Positions 1 through 6,411 of a stretch of 6,436 nucleotides of DNA are shown here, one piece after another. The DNA lies in assembly GCA_944376975.1 (NCBI GenBank), contig CALWEE010000101.1, forward strand, positions 1 through 6,436. Direction: 5' to 3'. This DNA comes from an uncultured Lachnospiraceae bacterium (lineage in GTDB: Bacteria > Bacillota > Clostridia > Lachnospirales > Lachnospiraceae). Numbering within the stretch: the first letter of the stretch is position 1; each line of letters begins with the position of its first letter. Position numbers and translations under genes: made by a program. The notes under the pieces were generated by a model that saw only the letters and a program-made list of their open reading frames with translations, made no database searches and had not been told where the DNA came from.

Positions 1-1
1 C

Positions 2-538
2 CACGCGTCTTATTATCCGGGAGCGACGTCTATGATCATCAAGCTGATCTTCGATATGGAGGGCAAGGTGCTGGGCGCCCAGATCGTCGGCGTGGACGGC
101 GTGGACAAGCGGATCGACACCATCGCCACCGTGATGCGCATGAAAGGGACGGTTCGGGACCTGGAAAGACTGGAATTGTCCTACGCGCCGCCGTTTTCGG
201 CCGCGAAGGATCCGGTGAACATGGCCGGGTTCGTGGCGGACAATATCCTTAAAGGGCTGGTATCTTTCGTTATGCCGGCAGAGCTGACAAAAGACATGGC
301 CATCGTGGACGTGCGTGAAGACTGGGAGGTTGCCGGCGACAATATGACAGGCATATTCCACATTCCGCTGGGGCAGCTGCGCGCGCGGATGGACGGCCTG
401 CCGAAAGACCGGACCTTGGTCCTTCGGTGCGGCGTGGGCATACGCGCCTATAACGGCGCCCGCATCCTGATGCAGAGCGGGTTTGAGTCGGTGAAAGTGC
501 TGGCGGGCGGCATGTCTTTCTACAGAAGCCCATTCTGA
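2..538 (+). CDS. CoA-disulfide reductase-like flavoprotein with C-terminal rhodanese domain (5' end outside window)
   Basis: This is the C-terminal 178 residues of a pyridine nucleotide-disulfide oxidoreductase fused to a rhodanese domain. The frame is open from base 2, before the first Met, and begins HASYYPGATS. That is the usual start of the dimerisation domain in CoA-disulfide reductase and NADH oxidase proteins, so the true start lies left of the window. Visible residues 1-80 carry the family hallmarks GAQIVG, GVDKRID and YAPPFSAAKDPVN (61-73). Residues about 92-178 form a rhodanese domain with VDVRE (102-106), IPLGQLRARM, and an active-site loop CGVGIRAY whose Cys143 is the expected persulfide carrier. 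Known members reduce CoA disulfide or CoA/glutathione persulfides with NAD(P)H in the cytoplasm. The exact substrate here is inferred, and the FAD and NAD domains and redox cysteine cannot be seen. It ends 47 bases before an intrinsic terminator, so it closes its own transcription unit. Confidence 0.9.
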   Translation, partial: HASYYPGATSMIIKLIFDMEGKVLGAQIVGVDGVDKRIDTIATVMRMKGTVRDLERLELSYAPPFSAAKDPVNMAGFVADNILKGLVSFVMPAELTKDMAIVDVREDWEVAGDNMTGIFHIPLGQLRARMDGLPKDRTLVLRCGVGIRAYNGARILMQSGFESVKVLAGGMSFYRSPF

Positions 539-585
539 CGCGGCCGGGGAAACGGCCCGTCTGTATAGTGTGAAAGTACCCTTGA

Positions 586-612
586 GGGGCTGCCAAGGCA
601 GCCCCCTTTTTT
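586..612 (+). terminator. Rho-independent terminator after the rhodanese-fusion gene
   Basis: An 8-bp GC-rich perfect stem (GGGGCTGC at 586-593 with GCAGCCCC at 598-605) has a 4-base loop and is followed by C and six T (607-612). This is a textbook intrinsic terminator. It separates the flavoprotein gene from the promoter that follows. Confidence 0.93.
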
Positions 613-636
613 CGCCCCAAAGACCGGATATGCGGG

Positions 637-664
637 TTGAAAAACAAAGGAAAAAGTGTATAAT
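637..664 (+). promoter_or_regulatory. Sigma-A-type promoter for the C-S lyase operon
   Basis: TTGAAA (637-642) and a perfect TATAAT (659-664) are separated by 16 bases in an A-rich spacer. This lies 25 bases after the preceding terminator and 30 bases before the ATG of the C-S lyase gene. Expected transcription start is near 671, which would leave a short leader of about 24 bases holding only the AGGAGG site (682-687). No operator-like inverted repeat is evident around it. Confidence 0.85.
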
Positions 665-694
665 TTTTCTTAAAATGGGACAGGAGGTAGGACA

Positions 695-1876
695 ATGAGC
701 AGCAGATTTGATGAAGTGATCGACAGAAAAGGCACCCATTCGCAGAAATACGACATGAAGGAAGCTATGGGAAAACCGGCGGACATACTGCCGCTTTGGG
801 TGGCCGATATGGATTTTCAGACGCCGGAAACCGTCCGGGAAGCCCTGGCCAAAGCGGCGGCTCACGGCATTTTCGGCTACAGTGATACGGACGCGGCCTA
901 TGATGAAGCCGTATGCCAGTGGATGAGCCGGCATTTTGGCTGGGACATCCGGAAAGAGTGGCTCATGAAAACGCCGGGCGTCGTGTTCGCCATCGCGCTG
1001 GCGATCCGCGCCTTTACGAAGGAAGGGGAAGGCGTCCTTATCCAGCAGCCGGTCTATTATCCTTTCGGCAACATGATCCGGAGAAATGGCCGTCGGGTCG
1101 TGAACGCGCCTCTTGTTTTCAGGAACGGCCGTTATGAGATGGATTACGAAGATCTGGAAAATAAGATCCGCGGTGAACATATACGGTTGATAATCTTTTG
1201 CAGTCCGCATAATCCGGTGGGCAGAGTCTGGTCCATTGAGGAACTGGAAAAACTGGCCCGCCTGTGTGAATATTACGACGTGATCATCGTCAGCGATGAG
1301 ATCCACTGCGATTTCACCTATCCGGGCGTTAAACATCATATGCTCGCTTCCCTGTCGGATAGTTGGGCAAAACGGGTGATCACCTGCACGGCGCCCAGCA
1401 AAACGTTCAACCTGGCAGGGCTTCAGGTTTCCAACCTGATCATCCCCGATGAAAGGCTGAGACAAGCCATGAAAGCGGAGATGTCCCGCACCGGATACAG
1501 CACGTTGAACCAGATGGCGATCATCGCCTGCGAGGTGGCCTATCGTACCGGAGAAGACTGGCTTCGCGAGCTGAAGGCGTATCTGAAGGATAATCTGGAC
1601 TATATGACGGCCTTCATAAAAGAAAAGATCCCCCAGGTCGAGGTGATACAGCCGGAAGGGACCTATCTGGTGTGGATGGATTTCCGAAAAATGGGCATGA
1701 CTGGAGTAGAACTGGAAGATTTTCTTGATAATGAAGCCGGCATATGGCTCGATAACGGCACGATGTTCGGTCCGGAGGGCGAAGGGTTCGCCCGGATCAA
1801 CATTGCCTGCCCGAGGGCGACGCTGTCGGAAGCCCTGGACAGACTGTATCGGGCGACGCGGCGGCTGAAGAGGTGA
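695..1876 (+). CDS. patB: PatB/MalY-family PLP-dependent C-S lyase (cystathionine beta-lyase-like aminotransferase class I/II)
   Basis: A full-length 393-residue fold-type I PLP enzyme, the usual size for the MalY/PatB group. These cytoplasmic enzymes cleave the C-S bond of L-cystathionine, cysteine or cysteine conjugates to a thiol (or sulfide), pyruvate and ammonia. Visible motifs are the N-terminal signature PLWVADMDF (33-41), Tyr121 in PVYYPF, CSPHNPVGRVW (169-179, Asn173), SDEIHCDF (200-207, Asp201 contacting the PLP ring nitrogen), APSKTFNLAG (233-242, Lys236 as the Schiff-base lysine) and ARINIACPR (366-374, Arg367 for the substrate carboxylate). The motif set favours C-S lyase over a true aminotransferase, but the substrate cannot be told from sequence. 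The ATG is well placed 7 bases after AGGAGG (682-687). It is the first gene of a probable four-gene operon, and its stop is only 3 bases before the next start. Confidence 0.9.
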   Translation: MSSRFDEVIDRKGTHSQKYDMKEAMGKPADILPLWVADMDFQTPETVREALAKAAAHGIFGYSDTDAAYDEAVCQWMSRHFGWDIRKEWLMKTPGVVFAIALAIRAFTKEGEGVLIQQPVYYPFGNMIRRNGRRVVNAPLVFRNGRYEMDYEDLENKIRGEHIRLIIFCSPHNPVGRVWSIEELEKLARLCEYYDVIIVSDEIHCDFTYPGVKHHMLASLSDSWAKRVITCTAPSKTFNLAGLQVSNLIIPDERLRQAMKAEMSRTGYSTLNQMAIIACEVAYRTGEDWLRELKAYLKDNLDYMTAFIKEKIPQVEVIQPEGTYLVWMDFRKMGMTGVELEDFLDNEAGIWLDNGTMFGPEGEGFARINIACPRATLSEALDRLYRATRRLKR

Positions 1877-1879
1877 ACT

Positions 1880-2554
1880 ATGCTTGTATTATATTCAGAT
1901 AAGATCATATTTCTGATCGAGATCATCGGGACGATCGCGTTCGCTTCGGCGGGGGCCCTGGTAGCCATACGCAAGGAGATGGACATTTTCGGCGTGAACA
2001 TCCTGGCGGTGACGACGGCCTGCGGCGGCGGACTGATACGGGATCTGATCATCGGGCGCAAACCGCCGGTCATGTTTAGGGAACCGGTCTACACCATGAT
2101 CGCCATCGGGACGGCGACGCTGCTTTTCCTCCTGATCTACAGGCGGGAGCACGTGCTCAACAGCCGGCTCATGGCGGCATATGAAAGGCTCATGGTAACC
2201 TGCGACGCGGTCGGACTGGGCGTCTTTACCGTTGTCGGCGCCAACGCGGCCTTCGAGGTGATGGGCGACCGGTTCGCCTTTTTGCAGATCTTCGTCGGCG
2301 TGCTGACCGGCGTGGGCGGCGGCATCATCCGGGATCTGCTTGCCGGTCAGATGCCTTTTATATTAAAAAAAGAAATCTATGCCTGCGCTTCCCTTGCCGG
2401 CGCGGCGGCCTTTACGTATGTCCATCGGGTTGTGCCGGCGGTATACGCCATGTTTACGGGAGGCATGCTGACCATCGTCCTCCGTCTGCTGGCGGCCCAT
2501 TATCAGTGGAATCTGCCCCGGATCCGTATGGAGAAGGACGGAGACGGGCATTAA
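1880..2554 (+). CDS. TRIC/UPF0126-type membrane protein (YicG-like, trimeric cation channel or glycine transporter domain)
   Basis: A 224-residue integral membrane protein with about seven predicted helices (roughly 10-29, 36-56, 70-87, 104-124, 131-150, 164-180, 185-206). The protein is an internal duplication: GGGLIRD (49-55) in the first half is matched by GGGIIRD (146-152) in the second, each at the end of a helix. This paired GGGxxRD is the hallmark of the bacterial UPF0126 family, whose structurally studied members are TRIC-type K+-permeable trimeric channels and whose Pfam domain is labelled a glycine transporter. A short basic, acidic tail (RIRMEKDGDGH) is probably cytoplasmic. The start follows AGAGGTGA, which overlaps the stop of the C-S lyase gene, so translation may be coupled. 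Family assignment is firm. The transported substrate is not known from sequence. Confidence 0.88.
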   Translation: MLVLYSDKIIFLIEIIGTIAFASAGALVAIRKEMDIFGVNILAVTTACGGGLIRDLIIGRKPPVMFREPVYTMIAIGTATLLFLLIYRREHVLNSRLMAAYERLMVTCDAVGLGVFTVVGANAAFEVMGDRFAFLQIFVGVLTGVGGGIIRDLLAGQMPFILKKEIYACASLAGAAAFTYVHRVVPAVYAMFTGGMLTIVLRLLAAHYQWNLPRIRMEKDGDGH

Positions 2555-2567
2555 AATGATACGAATG

Positions 2568-2575
2568 AAAGGGGA
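2568..2575 (+). promoter_or_regulatory. Shine-Dalgarno that fixes the aldehyde dehydrogenase start
   Basis: AAAGGGGA lies 7 bases before the ATG at 2583. Three in-frame ATGs lie upstream of that one, at 2556, 2565 and 2577. The first overlaps the end of the previous gene with no good site before it, the second lies directly on the Shine-Dalgarno, and the third is only one base away from it. The site therefore favours 2583. Confidence 0.7.
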
Positions 2576-2582
2576 TATGTTC

Positions 2583-3950
2583 ATGCGTATAGAAGAGATC
2601 ATGGAGATGCAGAAAAAGTTTTTCCGGACGGGAACGACGCGGAAAACGGAATATCGGCTGAATTGCCTGCGCATCCTGAAAGAGGGCATCTATCAGATGA
2701 TGCCGGATATCTGCGCGGCTTTGAAAAAAGACCTTGGGAAAAGCGAAACGGAAAGCTATATGGCCGAAGTGGGCATGACGCTGGCGGAGCTTGGTTATAT
2801 GGAGAAGCGGGTGCGCCGGTTTTCGGCCAAAAAGCGTGTGCTGACGCCCCTGGCCCAGTTTCCGGCGGTCAGTTTCCGCGTGCCGGAGCCTTACGGGACC
2901 GTGCTCATAATGAGTCCGTGGAATTATCCTTTTATGCTCACCATGGAACCGGTGATCGACGCGATCGCGGCGGGCAACACCGTGGTGGTCAAGCCCAGCG
3001 CCTACGCTCCGGAAACGAGCCGGGTGATCGCCCGGCTGATCCGCCAGTGCTTTTCCGTCAAAGTGGCTGCCGTTGTGGAAGGGGGCCGGGCGGAAAACCA
3101 GGCGCTCCTTGAACAGGACTTTGACTATATTTTCTTTACCGGAGGAAAGACGGTGGGACGGCTTGTCATGGAAAAAGCGGCGGCCCATCTGACGCCGGTC
3201 ACATTGGAACTGGGCGGGAAAAGCCCGTGTATCGTCTGCGCCTCCGCCGATCTGAAGACGGCGGCCAGGCGGATCGTGTTCGGCAAATATCTGAATGTGG
3301 GACAGACCTGCGTGGCGCCGGACTACCTGCTCGTCCAGGAATCGGTCCGAGGGCCCCTTCTTAAATATATCCGCCGGGAGATCGTCCGTCAGTTCGGGAA
3401 GGCCCCCCTTGAAAACGACGCCTATGGACGGATCGTCAATGAAAAGCATTTTAAACGGCTGACAGACCTGATCGACGGCAGAAAATGCCTGATCGGCGGC
3501 CGGGACAACGGCGTGGACAAGATCGAACCTACGGTGGTAGACCATGTGACCATGGACGATCCTCTGATGCAGGATGAGATCTTCGGCCCCATCCTTCCGG
3601 TGCTCACGTTCAAAGACACGGAGGAGATCCGGGACATCGTGGAACAGAATCCGACGCCGCTGGCGTTATATCTGTTTACTTCCAGCAAAAAGGACGTCCG
3701 CCGCGTCATGGGAAATATCCGGTTCGGCGGCGGCTGCGTCAACGATACGATCATCCATCTGGCCACCAGCCGCATGGGCTTCGGGGGCACCGGACAGAGC
3801 GGCATGGGGAGTTATCACGGGAAAGCCGGATTTGAAACGTTCAGCCATTACAAAAGCATCGTCGATAAAAAGACGTGGCTGGATCTGCCTTTCCGTTATC
3901 AGCCTTACAGGCGTTGGAAAGACCGGTTGATCCGGAAATTCCTGAAATAG
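2583..3950 (+). CDS. NAD(P)-dependent aldehyde dehydrogenase, class-3-like
   Basis: A complete soluble aldehyde dehydrogenase that oxidises an aldehyde to its carboxylate with NAD(P)+. With the chosen start it has 455 residues and opens MRIEEIMEMQKKFFRTG, as bacterial class-3 enzymes do. A start at 2556 would add nine residues with poor ribosome-binding support. Visible landmarks in the 455-residue numbering are PWNYP (112-116, Asn114 of the oxyanion hole), VVVKPS (cofactor-binding Lys137), FTGG (185-188), LELGGKSP (Glu209 general base), GQTCVAP (catalytic Cys243), EIFGP (332-336) and the C-terminal SGMGSYHGKAGFETFSH segment typical of the class-3 group. All key residues are present, so it should be active. 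It ends in a basic amphipathic stretch. There is no membrane anchor like that of mammalian fatty aldehyde dehydrogenase. The physiological aldehyde is unknown. It is third in the probable operon, 12 bases before the next gene. Confidence 0.92.
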   Translation: MRIEEIMEMQKKFFRTGTTRKTEYRLNCLRILKEGIYQMMPDICAALKKDLGKSETESYMAEVGMTLAELGYMEKRVRRFSAKKRVLTPLAQFPAVSFRVPEPYGTVLIMSPWNYPFMLTMEPVIDAIAAGNTVVVKPSAYAPETSRVIARLIRQCFSVKVAAVVEGGRAENQALLEQDFDYIFFTGGKTVGRLVMEKAAAHLTPVTLELGGKSPCIVCASADLKTAARRIVFGKYLNVGQTCVAPDYLLVQESVRGPLLKYIRREIVRQFGKAPLENDAYGRIVNEKHFKRLTDLIDGRKCLIGGRDNGVDKIEPTVVDHVTMDDPLMQDEIFGPILPVLTFKDTEEIRDIVEQNPTPLALYLFTSSKKDVRRVMGNIRFGGGCVNDTIIHLATSRMGFGGTGQSGMGSYHGKAGFETFSHYKSIVDKKTWLDLPFRYQPYRRWKDRLIRKFLK

Positions 3951-3962
3951 AGGAGGACCGTT

Positions 3963-5132
3963 ATGAAAAAGATCGGGGAAGACGTCTGCCCGCTGCGGAA
4001 AAAATGCGGCGGCTGCGTTTACCAGGGGCTTTCCTACAGGGAACAGCTGGATAAAAAACAGAGACAGACAGAAAAACTCATGGGGAAATTCGGGCCGGTC
4101 CATCCGATCGTGGGCATGGAGGACCCTTATCATTACAGGAATAAAGTCCACGGGGTTTTTGACAGAGACCGGAAGGGCAACATCATATCCGGCATCTATA
4201 AAGAAGGGACCCACCACGTCATACCGGTGGAATCCTGCCTGATCGAAGATGAGACGGCCGACCGGATCATCGGGACGATCCGGCTCCTGGCCCGTTCGTT
4301 TAAAATGAAGATATACGACGAGGATACCGGGTGGGGCTGGCTGCGCCATGTGCTCATCCGCCGCGGTTTCGCCACCGGCCAGATCATGGTCGTGCTGGTC
4401 ACGGCGACGCCCATGTTCCCGTCCAAAACCCATTTCGTGAAAGCCCTCCGAAAGGAATATCCGCAGATCACCACCATCGTCCAGAACATCAACGACCGGA
4501 AGACGAGCATGGTATTGGGCGACCGGGAGCAGGTGATCTACGGGAAAGGATACATCGAAGACGTCCTGTGCCAGAAAACGTTCCGTATTTCCGCCCGTTC
4601 TTTCTATCAGGTCAATCCGGTCCAGACGGAAAAACTGTATGGCAAAGCGGTGGAACAGGCCGGCCTGACCGGCAGCGAAACGGTCATTGACGCGTATTGC
4701 GGCATCGGGACCATCGGCATGACGGCGGCGGATCGGGCCGAAAGCGTCATCGGCGTGGAATTGAACCGGGACGCAGTCCGGGACGCCATCAGCAATGCCC
4801 GGCGGAATAAAGTGGAAAATATCCGGTTTGTCTGTGACGACGCGGGGCAGTTCATGGTAAAAATGGCCGCGGCGGGCAAAAAGGCCGACGTGGTCTTTAT
4901 GGATCCGCCCAGGAGCGGCAGCGACAAGCCTTTTCTGGAATCTCTGGTCCGTATGGGACCGGAACGGGTCGTCTATATATCCTGCGATCCGGAAACACTG
5001 GCCAGGGACGCGGCGTGGCTGCGGGGCAGGAATTATCAGGTGGAAGGCACGTGGCCCTATGACATGTTCCCTTGGACCGAACATACAGAATGCGTGTGCC
5101 TTTTAAGCAAACGAAAACCGGATAGTCACTGA
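3963..5132 (+). CDS. 23S rRNA (uracil-5-)-methyltransferase, TrmA/RumA family, lacking a TRAM domain
   Basis: A 389-residue SAM-dependent RNA m5U methyltransferase. An N-terminal [4Fe-4S] cysteine set is complete: Cys9, Cys15, Cys18 (C-X5-C-X2-C) and Cys92. The C-terminal Rossmann domain carries FYQVNPVQTEKLY (214-226), the SAM motif DAYCGIGTIGM (243-253), GVELN (264-268), DPPRSG (314-319), the nucleophile Cys341 in ISCDPETLARD and Glu374 in TEHTE, the expected general base. The chain begins only eight residues before the first cluster cysteine, so there is no room for the RNA-binding TRAM domain of RlmD and many RlmCD proteins. The architecture resembles E. coli RlmC (U747), but the target base (U747, U1939 or both) cannot be fixed from sequence, so no symbol is given. 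The ATG is 6 bases after AGGAGG (3951-3956), itself directly after the stop of the dehydrogenase gene. It is probably the last gene of the operon. Confidence 0.92.
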   Translation: MKKIGEDVCPLRKKCGGCVYQGLSYREQLDKKQRQTEKLMGKFGPVHPIVGMEDPYHYRNKVHGVFDRDRKGNIISGIYKEGTHHVIPVESCLIEDETADRIIGTIRLLARSFKMKIYDEDTGWGWLRHVLIRRGFATGQIMVVLVTATPMFPSKTHFVKALRKEYPQITTIVQNINDRKTSMVLGDREQVIYGKGYIEDVLCQKTFRISARSFYQVNPVQTEKLYGKAVEQAGLTGSETVIDAYCGIGTIGMTAADRAESVIGVELNRDAVRDAISNARRNKVENIRFVCDDAGQFMVKMAAAGKKADVVFMDPPRSGSDKPFLESLVRMGPERVVYISCDPETLARDAAWLRGRNYQVEGTWPYDMFPWTEHTECVCLLSKRKPDSH

Positions 5133-5170
5133 AAAGGGTATCGTTTTGAGAACTGTAATGACGGGCATAG

Positions 5171-5248
5171 GTACGCGATGGCGGCCAGACAGGAAGGATC
5201 TGCCGGACAGCGGCCTGTTTTCTGCATGGCTTCGCCACAGGAGCGGCC
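5171..5248 (+). other. Degenerate upstream extension of the MFS reading frame
   Basis: The MFS frame remains open upstream of its ATG back to a TAG at 5168-5170, with no ATG, GTG or TTG in between. The last part reads FLHGFATGAA directly before MIIFGR, which looks like the end of transmembrane helix 3 and the loop into helix 4 of an MFS protein. Coding sequence therefore seems to continue past the only usable start and then fade out. No other gene is supported in the 116-base gap 5133-5248. Confidence 0.5.
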
Positions 5249-6172
5249 ATGATCATTTTCGGACGTATTTTGCTGGCTGTTTTTCTCGGAGCGTACGCAG
5301 GCCCCATCTCCATGGTAAAAGGCACATGGATCCCGACAGAGAAGATCCAGTCTGTCAATGGTTTTCAGGAAGTCAGCTCCACATTTGGCCAGGTTATCGG
5401 AACGGCCGGTGTGACCGCCCTTCTGACAGCGTTGAGCGGATGGAAAAACGTTATGTTGTTTTTAGGCGCGATCGCGGCGATCGTAACGATCGTGTGGTTT
5501 GTATCGTATAAAGACAATCCGGAAAAACCGGTGCAGCTCTCCAGCGGCGGTTCTGTCCTCGCCCCGTTAAAAGAAGCCCTTTCCCATAAAGAGATATGGC
5601 TTCTGGCCATTGGATGGCCGGGCACAACGCTGGTATGGATCGCGTTTACAACCTATTGGCCCACATATGCCACAGAGATGGCGGGCATGACCTTGGACGC
5701 GGCCGGACTGGCCATCGGCATGATACCGATCGGTTCTTTCGTGGCCTGTCTGGTATCGCCGACTTTGACAAAATGGATCGGATATGATAAAGCGATGATA
5801 TGCCCGTGGGGCATCCTGCTTTGTCTGTTCTACTTCCTTGGCATGTCCACCACAAATATCACCGTGTTGTGTATCATGTTCTTCCTGGCCGGGTTCGGCG
5901 CTTTCGCGTTTGTGCCGATCGCCATGGGCGTGCCGTGGAAACTGAAAGGGATCTCGACAGCGGCGGTAGCCATAGGGACCACGTTTATCCTTATGATCGC
6001 CAATATCGGCGGAACATTGGCCAGCGTGATCGTCAACGCGCTGATGGATTCAGTCGGACTTCGCATGGCGCTGCAGATCTGCTGTATATCGCCGCTGCTT
6101 TTCTTCCTGACCACGATCTTCCTGCCGGAGCTCGGACGCCGGTATGAAGAACGGGAGGCGGCAAAGAAATAA
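5249..6172 (+). CDS. MFS transporter, N-terminally truncated (probable decayed gene)
   Basis: A 307-residue polytopic protein with about nine hydrophobic segments (roughly 2-23, 42-62, 67-86, 115-138, 150-171, 181-200, 203-227, 236-264, 273-293) in place of the usual twelve. The longer hydrophilic stretch at about 87-113 is the central loop between the two halves, so three helices precede it and six follow: helices 1-3 are missing. FGRILLAVFLGAYAGP at 4-19 fits helix 4, and GTWIPTEK (25-32) with GFQEVSSTFGQVIG (38-51) fits the entry to helix 5. AGGAG (5239-5243) sits 5 bases before the ATG, so a short protein could be made, but a transporter lacking a quarter of its bundle is unlikely to work. 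The missing 5' end is not recognisable in the 116 bases after the methyltransferase gene, which suggests a deletion. Substrate unknown. A strong terminator follows. Confidence 0.75.
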   Translation: MIIFGRILLAVFLGAYAGPISMVKGTWIPTEKIQSVNGFQEVSSTFGQVIGTAGVTALLTALSGWKNVMLFLGAIAAIVTIVWFVSYKDNPEKPVQLSSGGSVLAPLKEALSHKEIWLLAIGWPGTTLVWIAFTTYWPTYATEMAGMTLDAAGLAIGMIPIGSFVACLVSPTLTKWIGYDKAMICPWGILLCLFYFLGMSTTNITVLCIMFFLAGFGAFAFVPIAMGVPWKLKGISTAAVAIGTTFILMIANIGGTLASVIVNALMDSVGLRMALQICCISPLLFFLTTIFLPELGRRYEEREAAKK

Positions 6173-6203
6173 TAAAATACGCGCTTAACGCGTCATAAAC
6201 AGA

Positions 6204-6251
6204 AGGCTCTTGAAAATGCCGTTTTACGGTATCTTCAGGAGCCTTTTTTTT
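6204..6251 (+). terminator. Rho-independent terminator after the MFS gene
   Basis: A long hairpin pairs AGGCTCTTGA (6204-6213) with TCAGGAGCCT (6235-6244), ten pairs including one G-U. An inner stem ATGCCG/CGGTAT sits around a TTTTA loop. It runs into eight T (6244-6251). A small separate inverted repeat, ACGCG-CTTAA-CGCGT (6179-6193), lies between the stop codon and the terminator. Confidence 0.92.
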
Positions 6252-6293
6252 GCCCGTCACGGCTATAGCGCGGGAAACGGCAAACATTTATCA

Positions 6294-6322
6294 TTGTCGA
6301 AAGCGGAACAGGTTGCTATAAT
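6294..6322 (+). promoter_or_regulatory. Sigma-A-type promoter with extended -10
   Basis: TTGTCG (6294-6299), a 17-base spacer and a perfect TATAAT (6317-6322) preceded by TGC, giving an extended -10. Transcription would start near 6329, leaving a leader of about 80 bases before the ATG at 6412. It directly follows the MFS terminator, so it opens a new transcription unit. Confidence 0.85.
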
Positions 6323-6376
6323 AAATATGTTACGACTTCGGAAGATTTTCAGATCAGTCGATAAACATATATGGAG

Positions 6377-6396
6377 CCGGATCGCCGGCAGATCGG
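6377..6396 (+). promoter_or_regulatory. Leader hairpin next to the Shine-Dalgarno of the right-edge gene
   Basis: CCGGATC (6377-6383) can pair with GATCGG (6391-6396) around a GCCGGCA loop, six pairs with one bulged G. The hairpin ends exactly where the Shine-Dalgarno AAGGAG (6397-6402) begins. It could influence translation, but no known riboswitch or attenuator is recognised, and a hairpin this small can arise by chance in GC-rich DNA. Confidence 0.3.
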
Positions 6397-6411
6397 AAGG
6401 AGAGAAAGAAC

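Noticed and set aside
2454..3545. A 363-codon open frame on the - strand opposite the aldehyde dehydrogenase
   Set aside because: Its composition is rich in His, Arg, Pro and Asp with no domain, and it overlaps the well-supported dehydrogenase. It is a codon-structure shadow.
3666..5084. A 472-codon open frame on the - strand opposite the methyltransferase and the end of the dehydrogenase gene
   Set aside because: It lies antisense to two genes with complete catalytic motifs, crosses their junction and shows no recognisable domain. Such shadows are common in GC-rich coding DNA.
5114..5147. Possible terminator hairpin after the methyltransferase gene (AAAAC-cg-GATA with TATC-GTTTT)
   Set aside because: The stem is AT-rich with a two-base bulge and a 14-base loop, and its short T run is part of the stem, so it is too weak to call.
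5146..5511. A 121-codon frame starting at TTG 5146 that overlaps the MFS gene
   Set aside because: The region overlapping the MFS gene is Arg- and His-rich out-of-frame sequence. Only its first part might contain a remnant of the MFS gene, as described in the findings.
6179..6193. Small inverted repeat ACGCG-CTTAA-CGCGT
   Set aside because: A five-pair repeat between a stop codon and a terminator. No second copy or operator context was seen, so it is not called as a site.
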